This document shows, piece after piece, positions 35,133 through 42,948 of a stretch of DNA of 64,000 nt (positions within the stretch are counted from its first letter, which is position 1; each line of letters starts with the position of its first letter). The notes under the pieces were generated by a model, which saw nothing but the letters and a program-made list of their open reading frames with translations, did no database searches and was not told the origin of the DNA. The translations under genes were made by a program, and so were the position numbers. Source of the stretch: Amycolatopsis sacchari (GTDB lineage: Bacteria; Actinomycetota; Actinomycetes; Mycobacteriales; Pseudonocardiaceae). The stretch covers positions 62,001 to 126,000 of the forward strand of contig NZ_FORP01000014.1 of the NCBI RefSeq assembly GCF_900114035.1, read 5' to 3'.

Positions 35133-35620
35133 GTCGCGTCCCCGACGGTCGCCTGCGTCCGCGTCGCCAGCTCGGCGGCGAGCCGCTGGGCGGTGTCGTG
35201 GTCGAGGCCGTGGATGTGCACCGGGCCGCGCGCGGACGCCGTGGTGACGGTGAGGTTCGCCAGCCCGAACAACCGCTCCAGCGGACCGCGTTCGGTGTCG
35301 ACGGTCTGGATCCGCGAGACCGGAGCGATGCGCCGCTCCTGGTTGAACCAGCCGGACTGCGTGTACACCACCTGGTCCGTCGTCTCCCAGCGGTGCACCC
35401 GGTAGCGCCACTGCGGCATGACCACGAGGTGCGCGACGGCGAGCACGGCCGTCACGACCAGCACGACCACCGGTGCGGTCCCGCCGCCGAAGACGAGCCA
35501 CAGCAGTTCGCTGACGAGCGGGAGGACCCAGCCCAGTGCCGCGCGGGTGGTCCAGAACAGCACCGCGCGGCGGCAGACCAGGTTCGCCGGCGGCCGGAGG
35601 TCCAGCACTGGTTCGGTCAC
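35129..35620 (-). CDS. Bacterial PH domain (YdbS-like) membrane protein
   Basis: A 163-residue partner of the larger PH protein. A short basic N terminus is followed by two membrane helices (about 20-65) and one bPH2 domain (YRVHRWETTDQVVYTQSGW, ERRIAPVSRIQTVDTERGPLE). GTG 35620 is the first good start. The two genes are translationally coupled and form a conserved unit. It lies 17 bp from the end of the arsR gene on the same strand. Confidence 0.84.
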   Translation of the reverse strand: MTEPVLDLRPPANLVCRRAVLFWTTRAALGWVLPLVSELLWLVFGGGTAPVVVLVVTAVLAVAHLVVMPQWRYRVHRWETTDQVVYTQSGWFNQERRIAPVSRIQTVDTERGPLERLFGLANLTVTTASARGPVHIHGLDHDTAQRLAAELATRTQATVGDAT

Positions 35621-35637
35621 GCCGCCCACTTTGCCAG

Positions 35638-35997
35638 CTACGCGGTGTGGGAGCGGTCCTGCACGCCGAGCCGGAGGTGCTCGATGTGGTAGACGGCCTC
35701 GTCGAGCAGCTGGGCGACGTGGTTGTCGTAGAGGCTGTAGACGATGCTGCGGCCGGTCCGCTGACCGGCGACGAGCCCGAGGTTGCGCAGCAGGCGCAGC
35801 TGGTGCGACACGGCGGACTGCTCCATGCCGACGGCTTCGGCCAGCTCGCCGACCGAGCACGGGCCTTGCCGCAGGCGGGTCAGCATGAGCAGGCGGCTCG
35901 GCGTGGCCAGAGCCTGCAGGGTGGCCGCGACGGTCGCGGCGCTCGCCGCGTCCAGCGTCGCCGCCGGTGCGTGCCTGCCTTCGACTCCGTGCCCCAC
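35638..35997 (-). CDS. ArsR/SmtB-family metal-sensing repressor, alpha-5 site type
   Basis: A 119-residue winged-helix repressor (VGELAEAVGMEQSAVSHQLRLLRNLGLV). Near the C terminus the helix DNHVAQLLDEAVYHIEH has D-x-H-x10-H-x2-H, exactly the alpha-5 metal ligand set of CzrA/NmtR-type Zn, Co or Ni sensors. The alpha-3N cysteine site of ArsR/CadC (CVC) is absent. It is divergent from a PIB-4 metal ATPase across 61 bp containing an inverted repeat, so it should derepress metal export. GTG 35997 is the start. Confidence 0.88.
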   Translation of the reverse strand: MGHGVEGRHAPAATLDAASAATVAATLQALATPSRLLMLTRLRQGPCSVGELAEAVGMEQSAVSHQLRLLRNLGLVAGQRTGRSIVYSLYDNHVAQLLDEAVYHIEHLRLGVQDRSHTA

Positions 35998-36015
35998 TCG
36001 GCAATCCTAGCAAGA

Positions 36016-36043
36016 GAACACATGTAGATGTCTTCATATGTTC
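36016..36043 (+). promoter_or_regulatory. Inverted repeat operator candidate between arsR and metal ATPase
   Basis: GAACACATG at 36016-36024 is mirrored by CATATGTTC at 36035-36043, a 9-bp inverted repeat with one mismatch and a 10-bp spacer, resembling ArsR/SmtB operators (TATGAACA-type half sites). It sits 18 bp before the arsR start and 15 bp before ATG 36059 of the ATPase. It overlaps the alternative upstream ATG 36038, which argues against that start. Confidence 0.65.
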
Positions 36044-36058
36044 CTGTACCGTGGAGGC

Positions 36059-37981
36059 ATGCTTTCCGAGGTGCGTTGGGCCGTGGTGGCCACGGGATGT
36101 TTCTTGGCGGCGCTCGCCGTGGACTTCGCGGGCGGTCCGGCGTGGCCGCTCTACGTCGCCTGTTACGCCGCGGGCGGCTGGGCGCCACTGCTCGACGGGC
36201 TGCGGGCGCTGCGCGAGAAGACGCTCGACGTGGACCTGCTGATGATCGTCGCGGCGCTCGGCGCGGCCGCGATCGGTCAGGTCTTCGACGGCGGGCTGCT
36301 GATCGTCATCTTCGCGATTTCCGGTGCGCTGGAGGCGGTCGCGACGCGGCGTACGGCCAATTCCGTGCGGAACCTGATGGTGGGCGAGGAGCTCGCCGCG
36401 GGTGCGGAGCTGGCGGTCGGCGACGTCGTGCTGGTGCGGCCGGGCGAGCGGATCGCCGCGGACGGCGAGGTGGTCGACGGCGTGAGCGAGGTCGACCAGG
36501 CGTCGATCACCGGGGAACCGCTGCCGGTGCCCAAGGGCGTGGGCGACGAGGTGTTCGCCGGCACGCTGAACGGCACCGGCGCGCTGAGGGTGCGCGTGAC
36601 GCGGACGGCGGAGGACACGGTCGTCGCGCGGATCGTCGCGATGGTCGAGGAGGCGTCGGCGACCAAGGCGAAGACGCAGCTGTTCATCGAGAAGATCGAG
36701 CAGCGGTACTCGGTGTGCGTCGTGGCGGCGACGCTCGCGTTGTTCTTCGTGCCGCTGGCGTTCGGCGCCGCGTTGCAGCCGACGTTGTTGCGGGCCATGA
36801 CTTTCATGATCGTCGCCTCGCCGTGCGCGGTGGTGCTGGCGACCATGCCGCCGCTGCTGTCGGCGATCGCGAACGCCGGCCGGCACGGGGTGCTCGTCAA
36901 GTCGGCCGTGGTCATGGAACGGCTCGCGACCGTCGACCGGGTCGCGTTCGACAAGACCGGCACGCTCACCGAGGGCGCGCCGCGGGTCGTCGAGGCGGAC
37001 GACGAGGTGCTGCGCCTGGCCGCGGCCGCCGAGTACGGCAGCGAGCACCCGTTGGGTCGCGCGATAGTTTCTGCCGCGCAAGAACGCGGCCTGGAAGTAT
37101 CTTCCGCGCGAGAGTTTTCTGCGGTGCCGGGTGTCGGGGTGCGGGCCGTCGTGGACGGGCGGCGGGTCTTCGTCGGGCGTGGGTCTGGCCGGGGCGACGG
37201 TGAGGTTGGGCGCAGCGGGCTTGGGGCTGGCGGGGGCGACGGCGTGGCCGGGCCGGTCGGGGATGGGCTGGACGACGGCGAGGTCGGGCATGGGCCGCGC
37301 GGGGGTGACGGCGAGGTTGGGTCGATCGGGCGTGGGCCGGACGGAGGCGAGGGCGAGGTCGGCCGTGGGGCGACAGCGAGCGCCGTCGAGACCAGCCGGA
37401 GCGGGCCTGGGCCGGTCGTGTTCGTCGATGGCGTGGAGGTCGGGCGGATCGTGCTCAGTGATCGGTTGCGGGACGACGCACCGGCCGCCGTGGCGGCGCT
37501 CGCCGAGTTCGAACCCGTCCTGCTGACCGGCGACAGCGACGAAGCGGCGCGCAAGATCGCCGCGGACGTGGGGATCGCGGACGTGCGCGCGGAACTCTTC
37601 CCCCAGGACAAGGTCACCGCCGTGCGCGAGCTGGGCGACCGGGTCCTCCTCGTCGGGGACGGGATCAACGACGCGCCCGCGCTCGCCGCCGCGCACGTCG
37701 GGATCGCGGTGGGACGGGTGGACCTCGCGTTGCAGACCGCCGACGCGGTCGTGGTGCGCGACGATCTCGCCGCCATTCCCTCGGTGATCAGGCTGGCCCG
37801 GCGGGCGCGGCGGCTCGTGCTCGCGAACCTGGCCATCGCGGCCACCTGCATCGTCGGGCTCGTGCTGTGGGACCTGCTCGGCGACCTGCCGCTACCACTG
37901 GGCGTCGCCGGGCACGAGGGCTCCACCGCGCTGGTCGCGCTCAACGGGTTGCGCTTGCTGCGGAAGTCGGCGTGGGGCTGA
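36059..37981 (+). CDS. PIB-4-type metal-transporting P-type ATPase
   Basis: A 640-residue heavy-metal P-type ATPase without N-terminal metal-binding domain. Visible are the actuator SITGEP, the SPC metal site in TM4 region (IVASPCAVVLA), phosphorylation motif DKTGTLT, HP motif (SEHPLG), hinge GDGINDAPAL and a C-terminal HEGSTALVALN. SPC together with HEGxT defines the PIB-4 group, exporters of Co, Zn or Fe. The ArsR neighbour supports Co/Zn/Ni. The N domain is interrupted by an about 75-residue Gly/Asp/Val-rich in-frame repeat. ATG 36038 is an alternative start. Confidence 0.9.
   Translation: MLSEVRWAVVATGCFLAALAVDFAGGPAWPLYVACYAAGGWAPLLDGLRALREKTLDVDLLMIVAALGAAAIGQVFDGGLLIVIFAISGALEAVATRRTANSVRNLMVGEELAAGAELAVGDVVLVRPGERIAADGEVVDGVSEVDQASITGEPLPVPKGVGDEVFAGTLNGTGALRVRVTRTAEDTVVARIVAMVEEASATKAKTQLFIEKIEQRYSVCVVAATLALFFVPLAFGAALQPTLLRAMTFMIVASPCAVVLATMPPLLSAIANAGRHGVLVKSAVVMERLATVDRVAFDKTGTLTEGAPRVVEADDEVLRLAAAAEYGSEHPLGRAIVSAAQERGLEVSSAREFSAVPGVGVRAVVDGRRVFVGRGSGRGDGEVGRSGLGAGGGDGVAGPVGDGLDDGEVGHGPRGGDGEVGSIGRGPDGGEGEVGRGATASAVETSRSGPGPVVFVDGVEVGRIVLSDRLRDDAPAAVAALAEFEPVLLTGDSDEAARKIAADVGIADVRAELFPQDKVTAVRELGDRVLLVGDGINDAPALAAAHVGIAVGRVDLALQTADAVVVRDDLAAIPSVIRLARRARRLVLANLAIAATCIVGLVLWDLLGDLPLPLGVAGHEGSTALVALNGLRLLRKSAWG
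37183..37405 (+). repeat. In-frame Gly/Asp-rich tandem repeat within the P-type ATPase
   Basis: About five or six copies of a 30-42-bp unit with core GGGCGACGGCGAGGTTGGGC interrupt the nucleotide-binding domain between VDGRRVFVGR and VVFVDGVEVG. Unit lengths are multiples of three, so the frame is kept. The encoded peptide repeats RGxDGGDGEVG-like blocks. Base composition is strongly G-biased on the coding strand, as in the two intergenic minisatellites of this window. Confidence 0.8.
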
Positions 37982-38023
37982 CGGTCGTGGCGGGAACGCC
38001 GGCGTTCTGATCAACTGGACTGC

Positions 38024-39442
38024 ATGACGGGACACATGACCCCGGAGGAGTTCCGGCGGTACGGCAGGCAGGTGGTCGACCGGATCGCCGACTACCTGAC
38101 CGGCGTCGAGCAGTACCCGGTGCGGGCACAGGTGCGGCCGGGCGACGTGCGCACGCGGCTGCCCGCGTCCCCGCCCGAACGGGGCGAGCCCTACGAGCAC
38201 CTCCTCGCCGACCTCGACACCGTGCTCATGCCGGGGATCACGCACTGGCAGCACCCGAGCTTCTTCGCCTACTTCCCGTCCAACGCCAGCGGTCCGAGCA
38301 TCCTCGGCGACCTGCTGTCGGCCGGGCTCGGCGTCCAGGGCATGGTCTGGGCCACCAGTCCCGCCGCCACCGAACTCGAAACCCTCGTCGTCGACTGGCT
38401 CGCCGAACTCCTCGGGCTGCCGGAGCGCTTCCGCACCGACTCGGCGGGTGGCGGGGTCATCCAGGACTCCGCGTCGAGCGGGGCGCTCGCCGCGGTCGTC
38501 GCGGCGTTGCACCGGGCCAGCGGTGGCAAAGCGGGAACCGAGGGGCTCACCCGCCGCTACACGATGTACGTGTCCTCGCAGACGCATTCGTCGCTGGAGA
38601 AGGCCGGGCGCATCGCGGGATTGGGCGCGGACAACGTCCGCAGCGTCGCCGTGCACCCGGAGACGCTGGAGATGGACCCGGCGCACCTGCGGACGCTCAT
38701 CGAGCAGGACGTCGCCGCCGGTGCCACGCCCGCGCTCGTCTGCGCGACCATCGGCACCACCTCCACCACCGCCGTCGACCCGGTCCGCGCGATCGGCGAG
38801 CTCTGCCGCGAACACGGGATCTGGCTGCACGTCGACGCCGCGTACGCCGGGGTTTCGGCGGTCTGCCCCGAAATGCGGTGGATCAACGACGGCGTCGCGG
38901 AATACGCGGATTCCTACGCCACCAACCCGCACAAGTGGCTGCTGACCAACTTCGACTGCGGGGTGCTGTGGGTCGCCGACCGCCGCCCGCTGGTCGACGC
39001 CCTGTCCATCCTGCCGGAGTTCCTCCGCAACAGCGCCACCGAATCCGGCGAGGTGATCGACTACCGGGACTGGCAGGTGCCGCTCGGCCGCCGGTTCCGC
39101 GCGCTCAAGCTGTGGTCCGTCATCCGCTGGTACGGTGCCGAGGGCCTGCGCGAGCACATCCGGACGGGAATCGCGCTGGCCCAACGGTTCGCGGCGCTCG
39201 TCGACGCCGACCCCGATTTCGAGCTGCGCCCGCACCACCCGTTCGGCCTCGTCTGCTTCCGTCCACTGAGGACAGACGCACTTGCGCTGATGGAGCACGT
39301 CAACGCCTCGGGACAGCTGTACCTGAGCCACACGAAGATCGGCGACGACGTGTGGCTGCGGATGGCGATCGGCGCGCCGACGACCACGGCCGAGCACGTC
39401 GACGCCGCGTGGGAGGCGCTGCGCGCAGCTCAGTCCAGGTAG
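38024..39442 (+). CDS. PLP-dependent aromatic-L-amino-acid decarboxylase family enzyme
   Basis: A 472-residue group II decarboxylase (fold type I). Substrate-end motifs THWQHPSFFAYFPSN and the PLP-binding DAAYAG and NPHKWLLTNFDC (Lys of the Schiff base) are intact. This group decarboxylates Tyr, Trp, DOPA or 5-HTP; the exact substrate is not readable. ATG 38024 and ATG 38036 are both possible starts. Its 3' end overlaps the convergent tetR gene by 13 bp. Confidence 0.9.
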   Translation: MTGHMTPEEFRRYGRQVVDRIADYLTGVEQYPVRAQVRPGDVRTRLPASPPERGEPYEHLLADLDTVLMPGITHWQHPSFFAYFPSNASGPSILGDLLSAGLGVQGMVWATSPAATELETLVVDWLAELLGLPERFRTDSAGGGVIQDSASSGALAAVVAALHRASGGKAGTEGLTRRYTMYVSSQTHSSLEKAGRIAGLGADNVRSVAVHPETLEMDPAHLRTLIEQDVAAGATPALVCATIGTTSTTAVDPVRAIGELCREHGIWLHVDAAYAGVSAVCPEMRWINDGVAEYADSYATNPHKWLLTNFDCGVLWVADRRPLVDALSILPEFLRNSATESGEVIDYRDWQVPLGRRFRALKLWSVIRWYGAEGLREHIRTGIALAQRFAALVDADPDFELRPHHPFGLVCFRPLRTDALALMEHVNASGQLYLSHTKIGDDVWLRMAIGAPTTTAEHVDAAWEALRAAQSR

Positions 39443-39960
39443 GCGTTCAGCGTCAGCTCCAGCGTGCCGGGCAGGTCGCGCTCGGCGAGCCCGCCCCACA
39501 GCCACAGCTCCGCCAGGCCGTGCAGCGCGGCCCACAGCGACGCCGCGAGCATCCGCGGCTCGGCGTCGGTCCGCCAGCCCTCGGCCTGCGCCGCCTCCAC
39601 GAGCTTGGTGAACCGGATGAACACGGTCTGGTCGAGCTCGGCGGTGTCGATCAGGTCGTGCCGGAACATCAGCTCGAACATCGCCGGGTTGCGCTTCGCG
39701 AACGTCAGGTACGCCCGGCAGGCGGCGCGCAACCGGTCCAGCGCCGACGCCTCCGGCAGGTTCACCTCGCCCAGCTCGGCGAACCCCTCGCTCGCCACGG
39801 CCGACAGCAGTTCGGCGCGGCCCGTGAAATGCCGCAGCGGCGCACCGTGGGAAACCCCGGCTTCCCGCGCGATGCGCCGCAACGTCACCGCCTCCACGCC
39901 TTCCTCGGCGAGGAGCGTGATCGCGCTGGAGATCAGGCGCCGCCGGGGAGCGCTGTCCAC
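39430..39960 (-). CDS. TetR-family transcriptional regulator
   Basis: A 176-residue regulator with an N-terminal helix-turn-helix (SSAITLLAEEGVEAVTLRRIAREAGVSHGAPLRHF in the usual spacing) and a C-terminal helical ligand domain of the TetR_C type. GTG 39960 lies 28 bp inside the 3' end of the SGNH hydrolase gene, so both are one operon. It probably binds the 15-bp palindrome upstream of that gene and controls its own expression. Confidence 0.86.
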   Translation of the reverse strand: MDSAPRRRLISSAITLLAEEGVEAVTLRRIAREAGVSHGAPLRHFTGRAELLSAVASEGFAELGEVNLPEASALDRLRAACRAYLTFAKRNPAMFELMFRHDLIDTAELDQTVFIRFTKLVEAAQAEGWRTDAEPRMLAASLWAALHGLAELWLWGGLAERDLPGTLELTLNAYLD

Positions 39961-40739
39961 GGGTTCAGTTCGTCGGGCAGCACGGGCAGCAGCTCGGGCC
40001 GCTTGGGGGTGAACCCGTCGCCGGGCGAGCGGCCGATGAACCAGTTGCGCGTGCGGCTCACCGCGACCGGCAGCACCTCCTGCCACAACCACCGCGCGTG
40101 CGCGCGCAGCCCCGGCTGCAGCGGCTCGCCCGGCAGCGGCGCGAGCCACTCCGGATCACAAGGAACACCCAGCTGGGTGAGCAGGTGGGCGGCGAGGCGG
40201 CGGTGCCCGGGTTCGGACAGGTGCAGCCGGTCGGGCCCGAAGTACCGCAGGTCGTGCACGTCCTCGTCGGACAGGTCGACCAGCAGCGCGCCGTACCGGA
40301 GCGCCGCCGCGCGGACCGCGTCGTTGAGCGCCTCGATGCGGCCGCGCACCCGCAGCACCCCCGGCATGCGGCTGGAGACGTCCGGCAGGGTGAACACCGC
40401 GACGGTGGGCACGGCCCTGGTCAGGATGCGCACGGCCGCGTCCACGCGTTTCGCGACGACGGCGGGACGGAAACTCCTGGTCATCACGTCGTTGGCGCCA
40501 CCGAACAGGGCCACGAGATCGGGCTGCAGGTCCAGCGCGGTGGGGATCTGCTCGACGATGATCTGGTCGAGCCGCCTGCCGCGGACGCCGAGGTTGGCGT
40601 ACCGGAACTGGGGGCTGGCCGTGGCGAGTGTCGCCGCGACCAGGTCCGCCCAGCCCCGGTACTGCTGGCTGCCGGGGTACAGGTCGTGCAGCCCCTCCGT
40701 GCAGCTGTCGCCGAGGGCGACGAATCGTTCGTACTGCAT
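39933..40739 (-). CDS. SGNH/GDSL-family hydrolase
   Basis: A 268-residue esterase/lipase-type hydrolase without signal peptide. Block I is FVALGDSCTEG (nucleophile Ser12), block III is LFGGANDVM (Asn), and block V is GPDRLHLSEPGH (Asp/His). It is likely cytoplasmic and removes acyl groups from an unknown substrate. ATG 40739 has GGAG at seven bases. It is co-transcribed with tetR; a palindrome lies 54 bp upstream. Confidence 0.9.
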   Translation of the reverse strand: MQYERFVALGDSCTEGLHDLYPGSQQYRGWADLVAATLATASPQFRYANLGVRGRRLDQIIVEQIPTALDLQPDLVALFGGANDVMTRSFRPAVVAKRVDAAVRILTRAVPTVAVFTLPDVSSRMPGVLRVRGRIEALNDAVRAAALRYGALLVDLSDEDVHDLRYFGPDRLHLSEPGHRRLAAHLLTQLGVPCDPEWLAPLPGEPLQPGLRAHARWLWQEVLPVAVSRTRNWFIGRSPGDGFTPKRPELLPVLPDELNPWTALPGGA

Positions 40740-40792
40740 TCAGGTCTCCGTCATGAGTTGTTCACCCAAGAAGACCTTGTGTACCAAAAGAT

Positions 40793-40807
40793 GTAGACAG
40801 TGTCTAC
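40793..40807. promoter_or_regulatory. 15-bp palindrome, probable TetR operator
   Basis: GTAGACA-G-TGTCTAC is a perfect 7-bp inverted repeat with one central base, 54 bp upstream of the SGNH hydrolase start and just after the GH20 stop codon. Its size and place fit an autoregulatory site for the TetR protein encoded as the second gene of that operon. Confidence 0.6.
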
Positions 40808-40811
40808 CGGA

Positions 40812-42374
40812 CTATTTCCAGTCCACCTGCGGCGAGCGGTAGAAGTCGATGCCCTGCTGCTCCCAGCGCGGTGCCTGGTCGGCCAGGCGCTCGCGGTAGG
40901 TGTTCCAGTCGTGCGTCGACCGCGGTGACCAGCCGATCTCCGCGATGCCCGGCAGGCGTGGGAACGCCATGAACTCGATCGCGTCGCTGTTGGTCAGGGT
41001 TTCCGACCACAACGGCGCCTCGACGCCGGCGACCTGCTGCTCGCTCACGCCCTGCACGGCCGTCGCCGGGTCCCAGTTGTAGGCGTCCTGGACCTCGACG
41101 TAGCCGGCCCAGTGCAGGCCGAGCGGGCTGTCGGGGTTGTACTGCATGTCCAGGTACGCCTTGTTCGCCGGCGACATCAGGATCTTGTTGCCACGCGCGG
41201 CCGCGGCGGCCGTCGCGTCGTCCTGGCCGTCGGTGTCCCAGAACTGCGGGACGGTCGTGAGCGGCGGGTTCACCTTGGCGATCTCGTTCCAGCCCTGGGC
41301 GAACTTGCCGTACTTCGCGACGATCGGCAGCACGTTGCCCATGAACTTCTGGTAGTCCGCCTCGGTGGTCGCGTGCGCCTCGTCGCCGCCGATGTGCAGG
41401 TACTTGCCCGGCGTGATGGCGGCCAGTTCGCGGATCACGTCGTCGAGGAACTTGTACGTGATGTCCTTGTCGACGCAGAACGAGCTGAACCCGACGTCGA
41501 TGCCGGTGTACAGGGGCGGTGCCACGCCGTCGCAGTTCAGCTCCGCGTACGACGCCAGCGCGGCGTTGGTGTGGCCGGGCATGTCGATCTCGGGGATGAC
41601 CGTGATGTGCCGCGAAGCCGCGTACGCGACGATGTCCTTGTACTGGGCCTGCGTGTAGTAACCGCCGGGCCCGCCGCCGACCTCGGTGCTGCCGCCGTAC
41701 GTCGCCAGGCGCGGCCAGCTCTTGATCTCGATGCGCCAGCCCTGGTCGTCGGCCAGGTGCAGGTGCAGGGTGTTGATCTTGTACTGGGAGATCTGGTCGA
41801 TGTACAGCTTCACCTGGTCGGGGGTGAAGAAGTGGCGCGCGACGTCGAGCATCGCGCCGCGGTAGCCGAACCGCGGGTAGTCGGTGATGCTGCCGCCGGG
41901 CACGACCCACCGGCTGTGCTGCACGGTTTTCGCCTCGATCGTCGCGGGCAGCAGCTGGCGCAGGGTCTGCACGCCGGCGAACAGGCCGTCGGTGGTGTTG
42001 GCGCGGATGGTCACGCCGCGCTTGGTGACGTCGAGCTGGTAGCCCTGCGCGCCGACCTTCGCGGTCTTCGCGACGTCGAGTTCGATCTTCGGGGTCACCG
42101 CGAAGGGCACGACGGGCAACCGGTAACCGGTCGACGGCCGCAGCAGGCCGCCGAGGTAGTCGGCGACCTGCCGGGCGTCGCGGTCGGCGACGATGACCGT
42201 CGCCGGGGTGAGCCGGAAGTCGGCTCGGGGATCGGGTTTGGCCTGCACGGGGACGGGAATGACGTCGGCCAGCTGTTTGGTGCTCTGGTCCGCCGCCGTC
42301 GCGGGCTGGGCGAAGGCGGTGAGCGTCAGCAGGGCCGCGCCGAACAAACTTGCCAGGGACACGCGTCTACGCAT
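40812..42374 (-). CDS. Secreted beta-N-acetylhexosaminidase, GH20
   Basis: A 520-residue secreted GH20 enzyme that releases GlcNAc from chitin oligosaccharides or glycans. The signal peptide covers about 1-27 (AFAQPATAA), the GH20b N domain about 30-150, and the TIM barrel about 160-500 with YRGAMLDVARHFF, HLHLADDQGWRIEI and the catalytic Asp-Glu in IGGDEAHA. ATG 42374 is preceded by GGAG. A DasR-like site lies 32 bp upstream, consistent with GlcNAc-responsive control. Confidence 0.93.
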   Translation of the reverse strand: MRRRVSLASLFGAALLTLTAFAQPATAADQSTKQLADVIPVPVQAKPDPRADFRLTPATVIVADRDARQVADYLGGLLRPSTGYRLPVVPFAVTPKIELDVAKTAKVGAQGYQLDVTKRGVTIRANTTDGLFAGVQTLRQLLPATIEAKTVQHSRWVVPGGSITDYPRFGYRGAMLDVARHFFTPDQVKLYIDQISQYKINTLHLHLADDQGWRIEIKSWPRLATYGGSTEVGGGPGGYYTQAQYKDIVAYAASRHITVIPEIDMPGHTNAALASYAELNCDGVAPPLYTGIDVGFSSFCVDKDITYKFLDDVIRELAAITPGKYLHIGGDEAHATTEADYQKFMGNVLPIVAKYGKFAQGWNEIAKVNPPLTTVPQFWDTDGQDDATAAAAARGNKILMSPANKAYLDMQYNPDSPLGLHWAGYVEVQDAYNWDPATAVQGVSEQQVAGVEAPLWSETLTNSDAIEFMAFPRLPGIAEIGWSPRSTHDWNTYRERLADQAPRWEQQGIDFYRSPQVDWK

Positions 42375-42405
42375 CGGGCACTCCGGCTGTCGGGGAGTAG
42401 ATCCC

Positions 42406-42421
42406 AAAGGTATAGACCACT
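42406..42421 (-). promoter_or_regulatory. DasR-responsive element-like site upstream of the GH20 gene
   Basis: On the coding strand the sequence reads AGTGGTCTATACCTTT, matching 12 of 16 bases of the dre consensus A(C/G)TGGTCTAGACCA(C/G)T. DasR is the GntR-type repressor of GlcNAc and chitin utilisation in actinobacteria. Its position just before a hexosaminidase gene is what is expected of a regulon member. Confidence 0.7.
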
Positions 42422-42469
42422 TGTCCGTGGATGGCAATGGTGGCGGTGGGCCCGGTTCCCCCGGACGGC

Positions 42470-42939
42470 TCAGTTCCTTCGTACGGTGAGCAGCAGCGGG
42501 GTCGTGCTCCCTCGCCGGGCGGCGAGATCGGCGAGGAGCCCGGCGAACGCGTCCGGGGACCACTTCGCGTGGTCGAGCGAGATCAGGTGATCGGCGATCG
42601 GGGATCGCCCGCCGTCCAGTGTCACGCCGGCGGGCGTTCGTGCGGCCCGATCGCCGTCGTCGAACCAGGCAGCCGTGACCAGCGACGGCGAGCGCCGGAT
42701 TTCCGGCCGCGATGCGGGGTCGAGGCAGTGGACGGGCAGGAGTACCCGCAGCGCGTCCAGTTCCAGTGCACCGACGCGGGCGACCGTGTCGGCGGCGCAG
42801 TTCAGGAACGGCTGCACCGGCAGGGCCGCCCGTCCGGGACGGGCCCGGCCGTGACCTGGAACCACGCGGCGAGCGGCGCCTCGGCGAGGGGTGCTCCCGG
42901 TGCGAGGCCGGGAAGCGCTTTCCCGTCACCGACCGTCAC
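42470..42939 (-). pseudogene. Unknown gene with a single-base frameshift
   Basis: From GTG 42939 the frame reads VTVGDGKALPGL and then WFQVTAGPVPDGRP before stopping near 42800. From about 42845 the neighbouring frame continues as AALPVQPFLNCAADTVARV to the stop at 42470. Joining the two at about 42835 gives a coherent protein of about 156 residues. It begins 10 bp after the CoA-synthetase stop, on the same strand. I do not recognise it. A sequencing error or a real inactivating frameshift are both possible; the downstream part alone could also be a shorter gene. Confidence 0.5.
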
Positions 42940-42948
42940 GGCCTCCGT

